This document shows, in pieces, positions 1-9,085 of a stretch of 10,976 bases of DNA. This DNA is from an uncultured Collinsella sp. (lineage in GTDB: Bacteria; Actinomycetota; Coriobacteriia; Coriobacteriales; Coriobacteriaceae). The stretch is taken from assembly GCA_900555745.1 (NCBI GenBank), contig USMH01000021.1, positions 1-10,976 of the forward strand, in the 5' to 3' direction. The translations under genes were made by a program, and so were the position numbers. The notes below the pieces were generated by a model. The model did not search any database. It was not told where the DNA came from and worked only from the letters and a program-made list of their open reading frames with translations. Position 1 is the stretch's first letter; each line of letters opens with the position of its first letter.

Positions 1-1
1 C

Positions 2-454
2 ACATCGTTTGATGCCATGCTTGGCGAGACGGTTAAGTTCGACACGGTCTTTATCGATGCGCCGTGCTCAGGCACCGGAACCATGCGCCGTCATCCTGAG
101 ATCCCGTGGCGCCTAACCGAGAATGATGTGACGGCCGAGTTACCCAAGCTTCAGCTGACGATGCTCAAAGAGGCTGCCACGCGCGTGGCAGCCGGCGGCG
201 AGCTCATTTATGCGACGTGCTCGGTCTTCGACGAGGAGAACACACAGTTGGTGGACGCGTTCCTTGCTTCTCCCGAGGGTGCCGGCTTTAGCGTGGCGCC
301 GCTTTCCAAAGCACAGATTCTGCAACTCCCCGAGTTCGATCAGGCCAAGAAACTCGTATCCGTACGCCAGAACGATCGTGGCCTCTTCCAAAGCGTCCCC
401 GTAAACGCCGATTCCTACGACGGCCACTTCTGCGCCAGACTGGTCCACAAGTAA
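2..454 (+). CDS. rsmB: 16S rRNA (cytosine-C5)-methyltransferase, RsmB/Sun/NOP2 family, C-terminal part
   Basis: This is the 3' end of a gene that enters from the left edge; the frame is open from base 2, and the ATG at 17 is internal, so about 150 residues of the catalytic domain are visible. Family members transfer a methyl group from S-adenosylmethionine to C5 of a cytosine in ribosomal RNA, using two cysteines. Both are present: C22 in the motif DAPCSGTGT and C73 in YATCS (visible numbering). The stretch RRHPEIPW after the first motif and the end DGHFCARLVHK are also typical of the family. The N-terminal NusB-like or PUA-like domain that would separate RsmB from its relatives (RsmF, other Sun proteins) lies outside the window, so the family is secure but the exact symbol is less so. 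The gene converges on the minus-strand fmdB-like gene. Confidence 0.85.
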   Translation, partial: TSFDAMLGETVKFDTVFIDAPCSGTGTMRRHPEIPWRLTENDVTAELPKLQLTMLKEAATRVAAGGELIYATCSVFDEENTQLVDAFLASPEGAGFSVAPLSKAQILQLPEFDQAKKLVSVRQNDRGLFQSVPVNADSYDGHFCARLVHK

Positions 455-460
455 CGACTA

Positions 461-527
461 AGTTGCGGTGAAATAGGGATTGAAAAGCCGCTTCTGCCCG
501 CCAAACAGTCCTTATTTCACCGCAACT
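461..527. repeat. long near-perfect palindrome (REP/MITE-like or mRNA-end hairpin)
   Basis: The arms 461-475 (AGTTGCGGTGAAATA) and 513-527 (TATTTCACCGCAACT) are exact reverse complements over 15 bases. Pairing continues inward to 482/506 with two G-T wobbles, giving a stem of about 22 pairs around a 23-base loop. It lies 6 bases after the rRNA methyltransferase stop codon. No T-run follows either arm, so it is not a standard intrinsic terminator. The arm length, near-symmetry and position between convergent genes fit a dispersed palindromic repeat or a 3'-end stabilising hairpin. Which of these it is cannot be told from one copy. Confidence 0.6.
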
Positions 528-566
528 CACAAGGAAACCTGGGTACCTTGATTAGCTACCCATAGA

Positions 567-605
567 GCAAAGAAATAGCCCCGCGATCGGCGTTGATCGC
601 GGGGC
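567..605 (-). terminator. intrinsic terminator of the fmdB-like gene
   Basis: Perfect 11-base-pair GC-rich stem: arms 578-588 (GCCCCGCGATC) and 595-605, with a 6-base loop. On the minus strand the stem is followed by the T-rich TATTTCTTTGC (577-567). It begins 11 bases after the fmdB-like stop codon. On the plus strand it is followed only by a weak T-rich stretch, GTTGTTTC, so it may also stop transcripts arriving from the rRNA methyltransferase side. Confidence 0.85.
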
Positions 606-615
606 CGCGTTGTTT

Positions 616-852
616 CTAGTGGCTATGCGGACAGTTGGCGCAGCAGCCGCTGGTGGCGGTGGTGCTGGAACCACCGCTGCGCTGGTCGGTGTTGTAGAAA
701 CCGCTGCCCTCAAACTTGATGCCGCTGGCCGAGAACGTCTTGGCCGCCGGGGCACCGCAGCTCGGGCACACGACCTCGGGGGTCTCGGACATGGGATGCT
801 CAACCTCAAACACGTTGCCGCAGCTCGAGCACTTGTAATCGTAGCGCGCCAT
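616..852 (-). CDS. FmdB-family zinc-ribbon protein, 78 aa
   Basis: This small protein begins MARYDYKCSSCG and carries a zinc ribbon of two CxxC pairs, C8/C11 and C29/C32. The conserved segment GIKFEGSGFYNTD (residues 44-56) follows, which places it in the FmdB / CxxC_CxxC_SSSS family (named after a regulatory protein of the formamidase operon). The function of most members is unknown, so no specific role is assigned. After a Gly/Ser/Thr linker the protein ends in a second Cys/His cluster, C70, C71, C74, H76 and H78, which could bind another metal ion. The start is supported by a purine-rich ribosome-binding site, AAAAGGAAG (865-857), 4 bases before the ATG. It lies downstream of the amylase fusion on the same strand, but a hairpin separates them. 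A terminator follows at 605-567. Confidence 0.85.
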   Translation of the reverse strand: MARYDYKCSSCGNVFEVEHPMSETPEVVCPSCGAPAAKTFSASGIKFEGSGFYNTDQRSGGSSTTATSGCCANCPHSH

Positions 853-874
853 AATACTTCCTTTTCAGCACAAA

Positions 875-896
875 GCGGGCAGATCGCTCTGCCCGC
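875..896 (-). terminator. probable terminator after the GH13-GH77 gene (or leader hairpin of the fmdB-like gene)
   Basis: Perfect 8-base-pair stem GCGGGCAG / CTGCCCGC (875-882 with 889-896) with a 6-base loop. On the minus strand it lies 44 bases past the fusion-gene stop and is followed by TTTGTGCTG, a weak T-tract. It ends only 22 bases before the start of the fmdB-like gene, so termination may be partial, or it may act in that gene's leader. No convincing promoter for the fmdB-like gene was found between 897 and 940. Confidence 0.5.
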
Positions 897-940
897 ATAA
901 ATTCAAACGTTTGTAACTGTACCCTATATCGGGGGTTTTA

Positions 941-3900
941 TCACGCTTCGCCCCAGAATCTATGGGTGTTGCGCAGGAGCTGTGCAGTTTTGCCCTCGGC
1001 GGCCGCAACGTCGGCCTCATCGGCCTGCCAGGTCCAGTTGCCCGTGGCGACACCCGGCACGTTCATACGCGCATCGTCGCCAAGCCCCAGGATATCCTGC
1101 AGCGGCATCATCACCAGGGGAGCGTCGCTTGCCAGCGCGTCACCCATCAGCCTGGCCGCCACCTCAACACCGCTCGGCTCGTCGCCGCCCGCAAAGGAGC
1201 GCGTGCACCAACCGGTGAGCGTCGACGTGTCATGCGTCGAGGTGTACAGAATCTTGCCCGGCGTGGGATACACGCCGTTGCGGACGTCGTAATCGCTAAA
1301 CTCCAGCACGTCCATGCCGGGGAAGCCGCAGGTCGAAGCCATAGCGCGAACGCCAGGCGTCAGATAGCCCAGGTCCTCGGCGATAAAGTTGAGCGGCCCC
1401 AGCTCGTCATAGGCGGTCTGGAACAGGTCCTTGCCCGGGCCCGCCAGCCAGCGGCCGTCGGCGCAGGCCTTGCCTGCGGGAATGCTAAAGTAGCTATGGA
1501 ATCCCAGGAAGTGGTCCAGGCGCACACGGTCGTAGAGCGAGAACGCGCGACGCAGACGGTCCATCCACCAGCGGTAGCCGTTCTCCTTCATGTGATCCCA
1601 ACGGAAGGTGGGGTTGCCCCACACCTGGCCCTCGGGCGCAAAATTATCGGGCGGCGCGCCGGAAACCTCAATCGCCTTGCCGGTATCGAACAGCCAGAAG
1701 TTCTCGGGCTCGCTCCACGCATCGGCCGAATCGTCCGAAACGTACATGGGAATATCGCCGATGACCTCGATGCCTTTCTTGTGCGCGTAGTTCATGAGCT
1801 CGCACCAAGCCAGGTCAAAGCGGTACTGCATGTACGCCTGCAGCTCTGCCTCGTCGTGGAAACGCTTGTCGTCAATCAGATGCTCGTTGTAGCGCGCGAC
1901 ATCCGCCGGCCAATCGTGACGCGATTCGCCCTCAAAGTACTTCTTAACGGCCATGTAGACGCAGTACTTCTCGAGCCAATCGGCGTTGCGATGCTTAAAC
2001 GCTGTGTACAGCGGATCGGCATCCTCGCCGCCACGTGCTTTCCAAGTCTCAAAGTCGGCCGCCAGCTCCTCCTGGCTTTCGGGCAGCAGGTCAATATTGC
2101 CCGCAAAGGCCGAAGGCCCAGCGTAGGGGGAGCGGAAGAAGTCCGTCGGGTTGACAGGCAGAACCTGCCAGTAGCGCATGCCCATAGCGGCCAGATGGTC
2201 GATAAAGCGACGCGTGGGTGCGCCGATCGTGCCGGGCTTGCCGTCGTCGGTCGGCACCGATGTGATATGGCACACGACGCCCGCGCCGTGATCGAGCGGC
2301 TCCTGCAGTCGCTGCTCGGCATGGTGATAGATGATCGACGAGCCCAGCGGATACAGATCGAGCGTGACCGTACCGTTGTGGATCTCGCACTCGTGACCGC
2401 TGATCACGTCACTCGCGCATTCGCCGAGCGCCGGAATCGTCACGCGGTGCGAATTGCGCAGGCTACGGTTGATGATAACCGTCGCGGACTCGCCATCCTT
2501 GCCCGTGCGGTTGTAGGCCAGTACCTCGTCGTTGAGCGCGAAGGCCTTGATCTCGCCGTCAATCATAAATGGCAATGCGCGGCGTACGGCGGAGGCGTTC
2601 TTGACAATAGCCAGCGTGTCGAAGTCGTGCAGTTGGTCCTTGGTCGGTAGGGTGCGGCGGTTGCCCGGATCGGTAAGGCCCTCCAGGCCGTACTCGTCGC
2701 CGTAGTAGATCGAAGGCACACCGGGGAAGGTCATTTGCATGAGCGTGGCGAGCCAAAAGCGGCTCTTGGCCAGTCCCATCGCGTTCTCGTCCAAGCGCCA
2801 TTTGCTGCGCTCGCACTCGGGTAGCTGCGACTCGTCGGGGCCGCCGCCGAGCACCGAGATGATGCGCGGACGGTCATGGCTCGAAAGCAGATTGAGCGCG
2901 CAGGACAATGCCTCACTCGGGTAGTTCTCGCGCAGGGTCTCGATATCCTCGGCAGCTTGGTAGGCGTTTTTGTAGCCCATCAAAAAGCCGATGACCATTT
3001 CGCGGAAGGGGTAGTCCATAGCAGAGTCCAGCTCGGAGCCCTGCAGGTAGCGGCGCAGATGGCCGTAGCTGATCTTGTTGGAGGCGTCTTCCCAGACTTC
3101 GCCGAGCAACAGTGCGTCAGGCTTTTCGGCAAGTACGGCCTTCTTGATCTCGGTCAGGAAGTCGTCGGAAAGCTCGTCGGCGACGTCCAGGCGCCAACCA
3201 TGGGCACCGGCGCGCAGCCATTTGCGGATCACGCCGTCCTTGCCCAGGAGCCTCTCGCGTACCAGCTCGGACTTCTCGTTGATGGCCGGCATGTTGCCCA
3301 CGCCCCACCAGCAGTCGTACGAGCCGTCCTCGTGGAAAGTAAACGCATCGCGCCACGGCGAATCCTCGCTCTGCCAGGCGCCCACACCGGGGTAGTTGCC
3401 GTAGCGGTTGAAATAGATCGAGTCGTCGCCCGTGTGGTTGAAGACGCCGTCCAGGATGATGGAGATGCCCAGCTTCTCGGCTGCCTGGCACAGCTCGGTA
3501 AAGTCCTGCTCAGTGCCCAGGATCGGGTCGATCTTGGTGTAGTCGGCCGTGTCGTAGCGGTGGTTGCTCGCGGCTTCAAAGATGGGGTTGAGATAGATTG
3601 CCGTAAAGCCCAGCTCGGCGATGCGGGGCAGGTCTTCCTGAATGCCCTTGAGCGAGCCGCCGTAGAAGTCCCAGGTCTTGATGGAGCCGTCCTCGGCGCG
3701 CTCGTAAACGGGCGGCTCGTTCCAGTCCTCGACCATCCGGCGCTGAATGCCCTTGCGCGGTTTTTCGAGTTGGGCCATTGTGCGCTCGCGCCAATGCTCG
3801 TCGCGGGCGTAGCGGTCGGGGAAGATCTGGTAGACCATGCCACGCTCGTACCAGGTGGGGCGGTTCTCGCGGTGCTTGTAGACGGTAATCTGGAAGGACG

Positions 3901-4237
3901 GCACCTCGGCATAGTCGTAGGTTACGCCCTCGCCGCCGGTGCGGCCTTGCGGCGCGCCCAAGCGGACCTCGGGCTGGCCCTCGATATTGCATATAAAGCT
4001 GTACCACACAAGACACGGTTCATCGCATTTGAGCTCGCCTGTAAAAATGCCATCGCCTTCGTGCTCCATCGGAATTAGGGTCTCGCCGACTTCATCGACC
4101 CAGGTACGCAGGGTGAGTGTTGCCTGGTTGGGATCGGCATCCTCCAAAATCACCGAGAGTGCAACGGAAGTTCCAGTGGTCACAGCGCCAAACGGAGTGC
4201 GAAACTGCGGTAGGCGGCTGTTGTGAATCAATCTCAT
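941..4237 (-). CDS. GH13 neopullulanase-like amylase fused to GH77 4-alpha-glucanotransferase (MalQ), 1098 aa
   Basis: One frame encodes two alpha-glucan enzymes. Residues 1-125 are probably an N-terminal beta-sandwich. The GH13 barrel (about 126-550) has DGVFNH (263-268), MPAIN (316-320, close to the MPKLN of neopullulanases), GWRLDVADE with nucleophile D351, GEVW with acid/base E380, and SSHD with D455; a beta domain ends near 640. The GH77 domain (about 645-1098) starts GAGVVCHITSVPTDDG and has SPYAGPSAFAGN (703-714), APPDNFAPEGQVWGNP (861-876), nucleophile D908 in RVRLDHF, acid/base E954 in AEDLG, D1003 in THDTST and the ending RMNVPGVATGNWTW. Both active sites look complete. With no signal peptide it should be cytoplasmic, cleaving maltodextrin or glycogen fragments and disproportionating the products; whether the GH13 half cuts alpha-1,6 bonds is not readable from sequence. 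The ribosome-binding site is weak (TGGACC). It lies downstream of glgA, with its own promoter candidate. Confidence 0.92.
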   Translation of the reverse strand: MRLIHNSRLPQFRTPFGAVTTGTSVALSVILEDADPNQATLTLRTWVDEVGETLIPMEHEGDGIFTGELKCDEPCLVWYSFICNIEGQPEVRLGAPQGRTGGEGVTYDYAEVPSFQITVYKHRENRPTWYERGMVYQIFPDRYARDEHWRERTMAQLEKPRKGIQRRMVEDWNEPPVYERAEDGSIKTWDFYGGSLKGIQEDLPRIAELGFTAIYLNPIFEAASNHRYDTADYTKIDPILGTEQDFTELCQAAEKLGISIILDGVFNHTGDDSIYFNRYGNYPGVGAWQSEDSPWRDAFTFHEDGSYDCWWGVGNMPAINEKSELVRERLLGKDGVIRKWLRAGAHGWRLDVADELSDDFLTEIKKAVLAEKPDALLLGEVWEDASNKISYGHLRRYLQGSELDSAMDYPFREMVIGFLMGYKNAYQAAEDIETLRENYPSEALSCALNLLSSHDRPRIISVLGGGPDESQLPECERSKWRLDENAMGLAKSRFWLATLMQMTFPGVPSIYYGDEYGLEGLTDPGNRRTLPTKDQLHDFDTLAIVKNASAVRRALPFMIDGEIKAFALNDEVLAYNRTGKDGESATVIINRSLRNSHRVTIPALGECASDVISGHECEIHNGTVTLDLYPLGSSIIYHHAEQRLQEPLDHGAGVVCHITSVPTDDGKPGTIGAPTRRFIDHLAAMGMRYWQVLPVNPTDFFRSPYAGPSAFAGNIDLLPESQEELAADFETWKARGGEDADPLYTAFKHRNADWLEKYCVYMAVKKYFEGESRHDWPADVARYNEHLIDDKRFHDEAELQAYMQYRFDLAWCELMNYAHKKGIEVIGDIPMYVSDDSADAWSEPENFWLFDTGKAIEVSGAPPDNFAPEGQVWGNPTFRWDHMKENGYRWWMDRLRRAFSLYDRVRLDHFLGFHSYFSIPAGKACADGRWLAGPGKDLFQTAYDELGPLNFIAEDLGYLTPGVRAMASTCGFPGMDVLEFSDYDVRNGVYPTPGKILYTSTHDTSTLTGWCTRSFAGGDEPSGVEVAARLMGDALASDAPLVMMPLQDILGLGDDARMNVPGVATGNWTWQADEADVAAAEGKTAQLLRNTHRFWGEA

Positions 4238-4260
4238 AGTACGGTCCAGTTCTATACAGT

Positions 4261-4278
4261 CATGGCCAGCGGGCCATG
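4261..4278. promoter_or_regulatory. short palindrome in the leader of the GH13-GH77 gene
   Basis: CATGGCC / GGCCATG (4261-4267 with 4272-4278) form a perfect 7-base-pair inverted repeat with a 4-base spacer. It sits 24-41 bases upstream of the fusion-gene ATG and downstream of the predicted transcription start. It could be an operator for a sugar-responsive repressor or a leader hairpin near the ribosome-binding site. No known operator consensus was recognised. Confidence 0.4.
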
Positions 4279-4298
4279 GGCTTAACGCACATTATTTA

Positions 4299-4327
4299 AG
4301 TATATCGTTGTACTTTAGTTGTATAAA
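4299..4327 (-). promoter_or_regulatory. candidate sigma-70-type promoter of the GH13-GH77 gene
   Basis: On the minus strand, TATACT (4304-4299) is a near-consensus -10 box. A weaker -35, TTTATA (4327-4322), lies 17 bases upstream. Transcription would start near 4291, leaving a leader of about 55 bases. The region is AT-rich in an otherwise GC-rich window. An inverted repeat, TAGTT / AACTA (4316-4330), overlaps the -35 box and is a possible repressor site. The call rests on box similarity and spacing only. Confidence 0.45.
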
Positions 4328-4387
4328 CTACAGCCGCTCACTATCGGCGAACGGTTGTGCTAGAAAATCGTTTTACCTCATCTATAG

Positions 4388-4422
4388 AACAAGGGGTATC
4401 GCACTGAACGACACCCCTTGTT
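4388..4422 (-). terminator. terminator downstream of glgA
   Basis: The arms 4388-4397 (AACAAGGGGT) and 4413-4422 (ACCCCTTGTT) pair perfectly. After one A-C mismatch, three more pairs (TCG/CGA) close a 7-base loop. It begins 31 bases after the glgA stop codon. On the minus strand the GC-rich core is followed by TTGTTCTAT, a moderate T-tract; on the plus strand it is followed by TTGTTTATT. It is a plausible end of the glgP-glgC-glgD-glgA transcript and could work in both directions. Confidence 0.65.
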
Positions 4423-4452
4423 TATTGAGGATTAGGTTGTGGATCGTCCGAA

Positions 4453-6675
<2,223 letters not shown>

Positions 6676-6680
6676 ATTGT

Positions 6681-6685
6681 CTCCC
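6681..6685 (-). promoter_or_regulatory. ribosome-binding site that sets the glgA start
   Basis: GGGAG on the minus strand lies 5 bases before the ATG at 6675. The upstream in-frame ATG (6687) is preceded by AATAACAAC, with no ribosome-binding match, and itself overlaps this site. This moves the start four codons inward. Confidence 0.65.
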
Positions 6686-6698
6686 ATGTTGTTATTCG

Positions 6699-6734
6699 AG
6701 AATAGCCGCCAGGCGCGAACCGGGCGGCTATTCT
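6699..6734 (-). other. stem-loop in the glgD-glgA intergenic region
   Basis: Perfect 12-base-pair inverted repeat: AGAATAGCCGCC (6699-6710) and GGCGGCTATTCT (6723-6734), with a 12-base loop. On the minus strand it is followed by CGAATAACAAC, not a T-run, so it is a poor intrinsic terminator. It ends 23 bases before the glgA start. It could protect or define mRNA ends between glgD and glgA, or lower glgA expression relative to glgCD. Confidence 0.6.
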
Positions 6735-6765
6735 ACATGTTACGAGCGATGTTGCGGTGCCAAAG

Positions 6766-7893
6766 CTAGCTCGCGTTGGTGATATCAGAAGTTAACGGGG
6801 CCTTTCCCAGCACCAGGATGTTCTCGGGCGTGCCGCGAAGCTCGGTGTTGGTGGGAACCACGTTGTTCTTGTCCAGGATTGCATTCTCAACGCGGGCGCC
6901 GCTCTTGATGACGCAGCTCTGGTTGATGATCGAGTTGGTCACCGAGGCGCCTTCCTCGACCACGACTCCGCGCGACAGGATCGAGTTACGCACGGTGCCC
7001 TTGATGATGCAACCGGCCGAGATGATCGAGTTGCAGGCGTGGCTGCCGGTCGCATAGCGCGAAGGCGGCACGTCGTGAGCCTTGGTCAGAATCGGGCGCT
7101 CGGGGTCAAAGAGCTGGTCGGCCACGGTCTGGTCGAGCAGGTCCATGCTGCGGCGATACAGCGACTTCTCGCTGAACACGCCCACGACCTCGCCCTTGTA
7201 CTCGTAGCTGCACACGTCGATGTTGCCAAAGTCGCCCTGGAGTGCCTCGAGCAGGTCCAGATAGTCGGCGGCCTGGTAGTGGTCGATGATCTCGAGCAGC
7301 GTCTCGCGGTTGACGATGCAGCAGTCCATAGAAGCGTTGTCGCCGTACACGACGCCGGCGCTCACGCCCGTCAGGCGGCCGTTCTCGTTAATCTGCAGCT
7401 TGGTCTCGTCATCTACGTTGCGCGTGGCCTTGCAGTACACCACGGTCATCTGGGCACCGGAGTTCTCGTGCGCCTCGATGATGGTGTTGAGGTCCATGTT
7501 AAAGATGATGTTGGTGCCCATCATCACAACATAGGGCTTGTCCGAGCGCTGGAACAGCGTCTTGTTGGAGATGATGTCGCGCAGCAGGAAGCGCATGCCG
7601 CCCTTGGTGGTGCCATACGCGTTGCCGGGCACCATGAACAGGCCGCCCTTCTTGCGGTCCAGGCCCCAGTCCTTGCCCGAGCCCACGTGGTCGATCAGCG
7701 AGCGGTAGTTGCCCGGCATGACGACGCCGACGGTCTTAATGCCGGCATTCATCATGTTGGACAGCGGGAAGTCGATCAGGCGGTAGCGGCCCAAAAACGG
7801 GACGGACGCGATGGGGCGGTCCTTGAGCAGCACGCTGCCGTAGGTCGAAGAGTAGTTAGCGGTGATATAACCGATGGCCTTGCGATTGATCAT
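6766..7893 (-). CDS. glgD: GlgD, regulatory-type subunit of ADP-glucose pyrophosphorylase, 375 aa
   Basis: GlgD is a paralogue of GlgC that, in Firmicutes, pairs with GlgC and raises its activity. It keeps the nucleotidyltransferase fold (RYRLIDFPLSN, residues 36-46; HVGSGKDWGLDRKKGG) and a C-terminal left-handed beta-helix of hexapeptide repeats (for example SIISAGCIIKGTVRNSIL, SVTNSIINQSCVIKSG). The catalytic signatures are lost: the GGxGxRL loop is replaced by YITANYSSTYGS, and the SGDH of GlgC reads MGTN, removing the catalytic Asp. It is therefore probably not an active transferase by itself. The start at 7893 is chosen because AGGGGGA (7908-7902) lies 8 bases upstream and the protein then begins MINRKAIGYI as relatives do; an earlier ATG at 7932 would lie inside glgC. 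Only 4 bases separate it from the glgC stop, which suggests translational coupling. Confidence 0.93.
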   Translation of the reverse strand: MINRKAIGYITANYSSTYGSVLLKDRPIASVPFLGRYRLIDFPLSNMMNAGIKTVGVVMPGNYRSLIDHVGSGKDWGLDRKKGGLFMVPGNAYGTTKGGMRFLLRDIISNKTLFQRSDKPYVVMMGTNIIFNMDLNTIIEAHENSGAQMTVVYCKATRNVDDETKLQINENGRLTGVSAGVVYGDNASMDCCIVNRETLLEIIDHYQAADYLDLLEALQGDFGNIDVCSYEYKGEVVGVFSEKSLYRRSMDLLDQTVADQLFDPERPILTKAHDVPPSRYATGSHACNSIISAGCIIKGTVRNSILSRGVVVEEGASVTNSIINQSCVIKSGARVENAILDKNNVVPTNTELRGTPENILVLGKAPLTSDITNAS

Positions 7894-7897
7894 CGGA

Positions 7898-9046
7898 TCA
7901 TTCCCCCTTCCCGATAACGACGTCATTTCCAACGACGGCCGTATCCTTGGTGGTATCGACAGAGCCGAGCTTCACGCCCTCTTCGACCGTGGAGTTCTCG
8001 CCCAAAATTGCGCGGCAGATGTGCGCGCCGCTCTTAACGTGCGCACCCGGCAGCAGCACGGAGTCCTCGACCACGGCGCGCTCCTCGATGATGACATCGG
8101 TCGAAAGGATCGAGTGGCGAGCGGTGCCGTAGATCTTACAGCCGTTGGAGACCAGACAGTCGTCCAGGCGACCGTCCGGGCCAATGTAGTGCGGCGGACG
8201 CGTGGTGATGTTGGACATGATGGGGAAGTGCTTGTCGAACAGATCAAACTCGGGGTTGTTGCCCAGCAGGTCCATCGAGGTCTCGTGGAAGCTGGCGATG
8301 GTGCCGACGTCCTTCCAAAAGCCGTGGAACTCGTAGCTGTACAGGCGCTTGCCCTCGCCGAGCAGCTTGGGGATGATATCCTTGCCAAAGTCGTGGCTCG
8401 AGCGCTGGTCTAGAGCGTCCTCCTCGAGCGCCTCAATCAGCACGTCGGCCGAGAAGATGTAGATGCCCATGGACGCGAGGTTCGAATCGGGCTTATCGGG
8501 CTTCTCGGTAAACTTGGTGATGCGGCCGTCCTCGGGGTCGGTGGTCAGGATTCCAAAGCGGCTGGCCTCTTCCCACGGCACGGGCATAACGCTCACCGTG
8601 AGGTCGGCGTTGTTCTCAATGTGCGTCTTGAGCATTTTGCGGTAGTCCATGCGATACAGGTGATCGCCCGAAAGAATCAGGACGTACTTGGGGTCGTTGG
8701 CCTTGATGTAGTCCAGGTTCTGCGTAATGGCGTCGGCCGTGCCCGCATACCAGGCGCCGCCGGTCTGCGTCTCGTACGGCGGCAGGATCGACACGCCGCC
8801 GTCGCGGCTGTCCAGATCCCACGCCTCGCCGGAACCCACGTAGGCATGCAGCAGGTAGGGGCGATACTGCGTCAGAACGCCCACCGTGTCGATGCCCGAG
8901 TTGGAGCAGTTGGAGAGCGAAAAGTCGATAATGCGGAACTTACCGCCAAAGCTAACCGCCGGCTTGGCGATCTTTTGGGTGAGTGCCCCCAATCGGCTGC
9001 CCTGTCCTCCTGCGAGGAGCATCGCGATACATTCTTTCTTACTCAT
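7898..9046 (-). CDS. glgC: glucose-1-phosphate adenylyltransferase (ADP-glucose pyrophosphorylase), 382 aa
   Basis: GlgC makes ADP-glucose and pyrophosphate from ATP and glucose-1-phosphate, the committed step of bacterial glycogen synthesis. Visible motifs are the nucleotide loop [12 protein letters not shown] (12-23) with KPAVSFGG after it, [10 protein letters not shown] (37-46), [12 protein letters not shown] (99-110), [10 protein letters not shown] with catalytic D128, RFGIL (162-166) and FTEKPDKP (178-185). A beta-helix domain with hexapeptide repeats forms the last third, from about residue 295. The length fits Firmicutes-type GlgC. The start has a strong ribosome-binding site, AGAAGGAGAA (9060-9051), 4 bases upstream of the ATG. 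It lies 103 bases after glgP and overlaps the ribosome-binding site of glgD at its 3' end. Control by metabolites is likely, but the effector cannot be read from the sequence. Confidence 0.96.
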   Translation of the reverse strand: MSKKECIAMLLAGGQGSRLGALTQKIAKPAVSFGGKFRIIDFSLSNCSNSGIDTVGVLTQYRPYLLHAYVGSGEAWDLDSRDGGVSILPPYETQTGGAWYAGTADAITQNLDYIKANDPKYVLILSGDHLYRMDYRKMLKTHIENNADLTVSVMPVPWEEASRFGILTTDPEDGRITKFTEKPDKPDSNLASMGIYIFSADVLIEALEEDALDQRSSHDFGKDIIPKLLGEGKRLYSYEFHGFWKDVGTIASFHETSMDLLGNNPEFDLFDKHFPIMSNITTRPPHYIGPDGRLDDCLVSNGCKIYGTARHSILSTDVIIEERAVVEDSVLLPGAHVKSGAHICRAILGENSTVEEGVKLGSVDTTKDTAVVGNDVVIGKGE

Positions 9047-9085
9047 CGATTTCTCCTTCTGTCATCGATGTTTCTAACCCATTAG

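Noticed and set aside
461..527. Palindrome considered as the intrinsic terminator of the rRNA methyltransferase gene
   Set aside because: The bases after the right arm are CACAAGGAAACC, with no T-run. It may still help end or protect the transcript, but it is not a standard terminator.
962..2650. Long plus-strand open frame (562 codons) opposite the GH77 half of the fusion gene
   Set aside because: It is antisense to a gene with clear catalytic motifs and has no recognisable domain. Long antisense frames are expected opposite GC-rich genes.
2876..4078. Plus-strand open frame (400 codons) opposite the GH13 half
   Set aside because: Antisense shadow of the amylase domain; Ala/Val-rich translation with no known motif.
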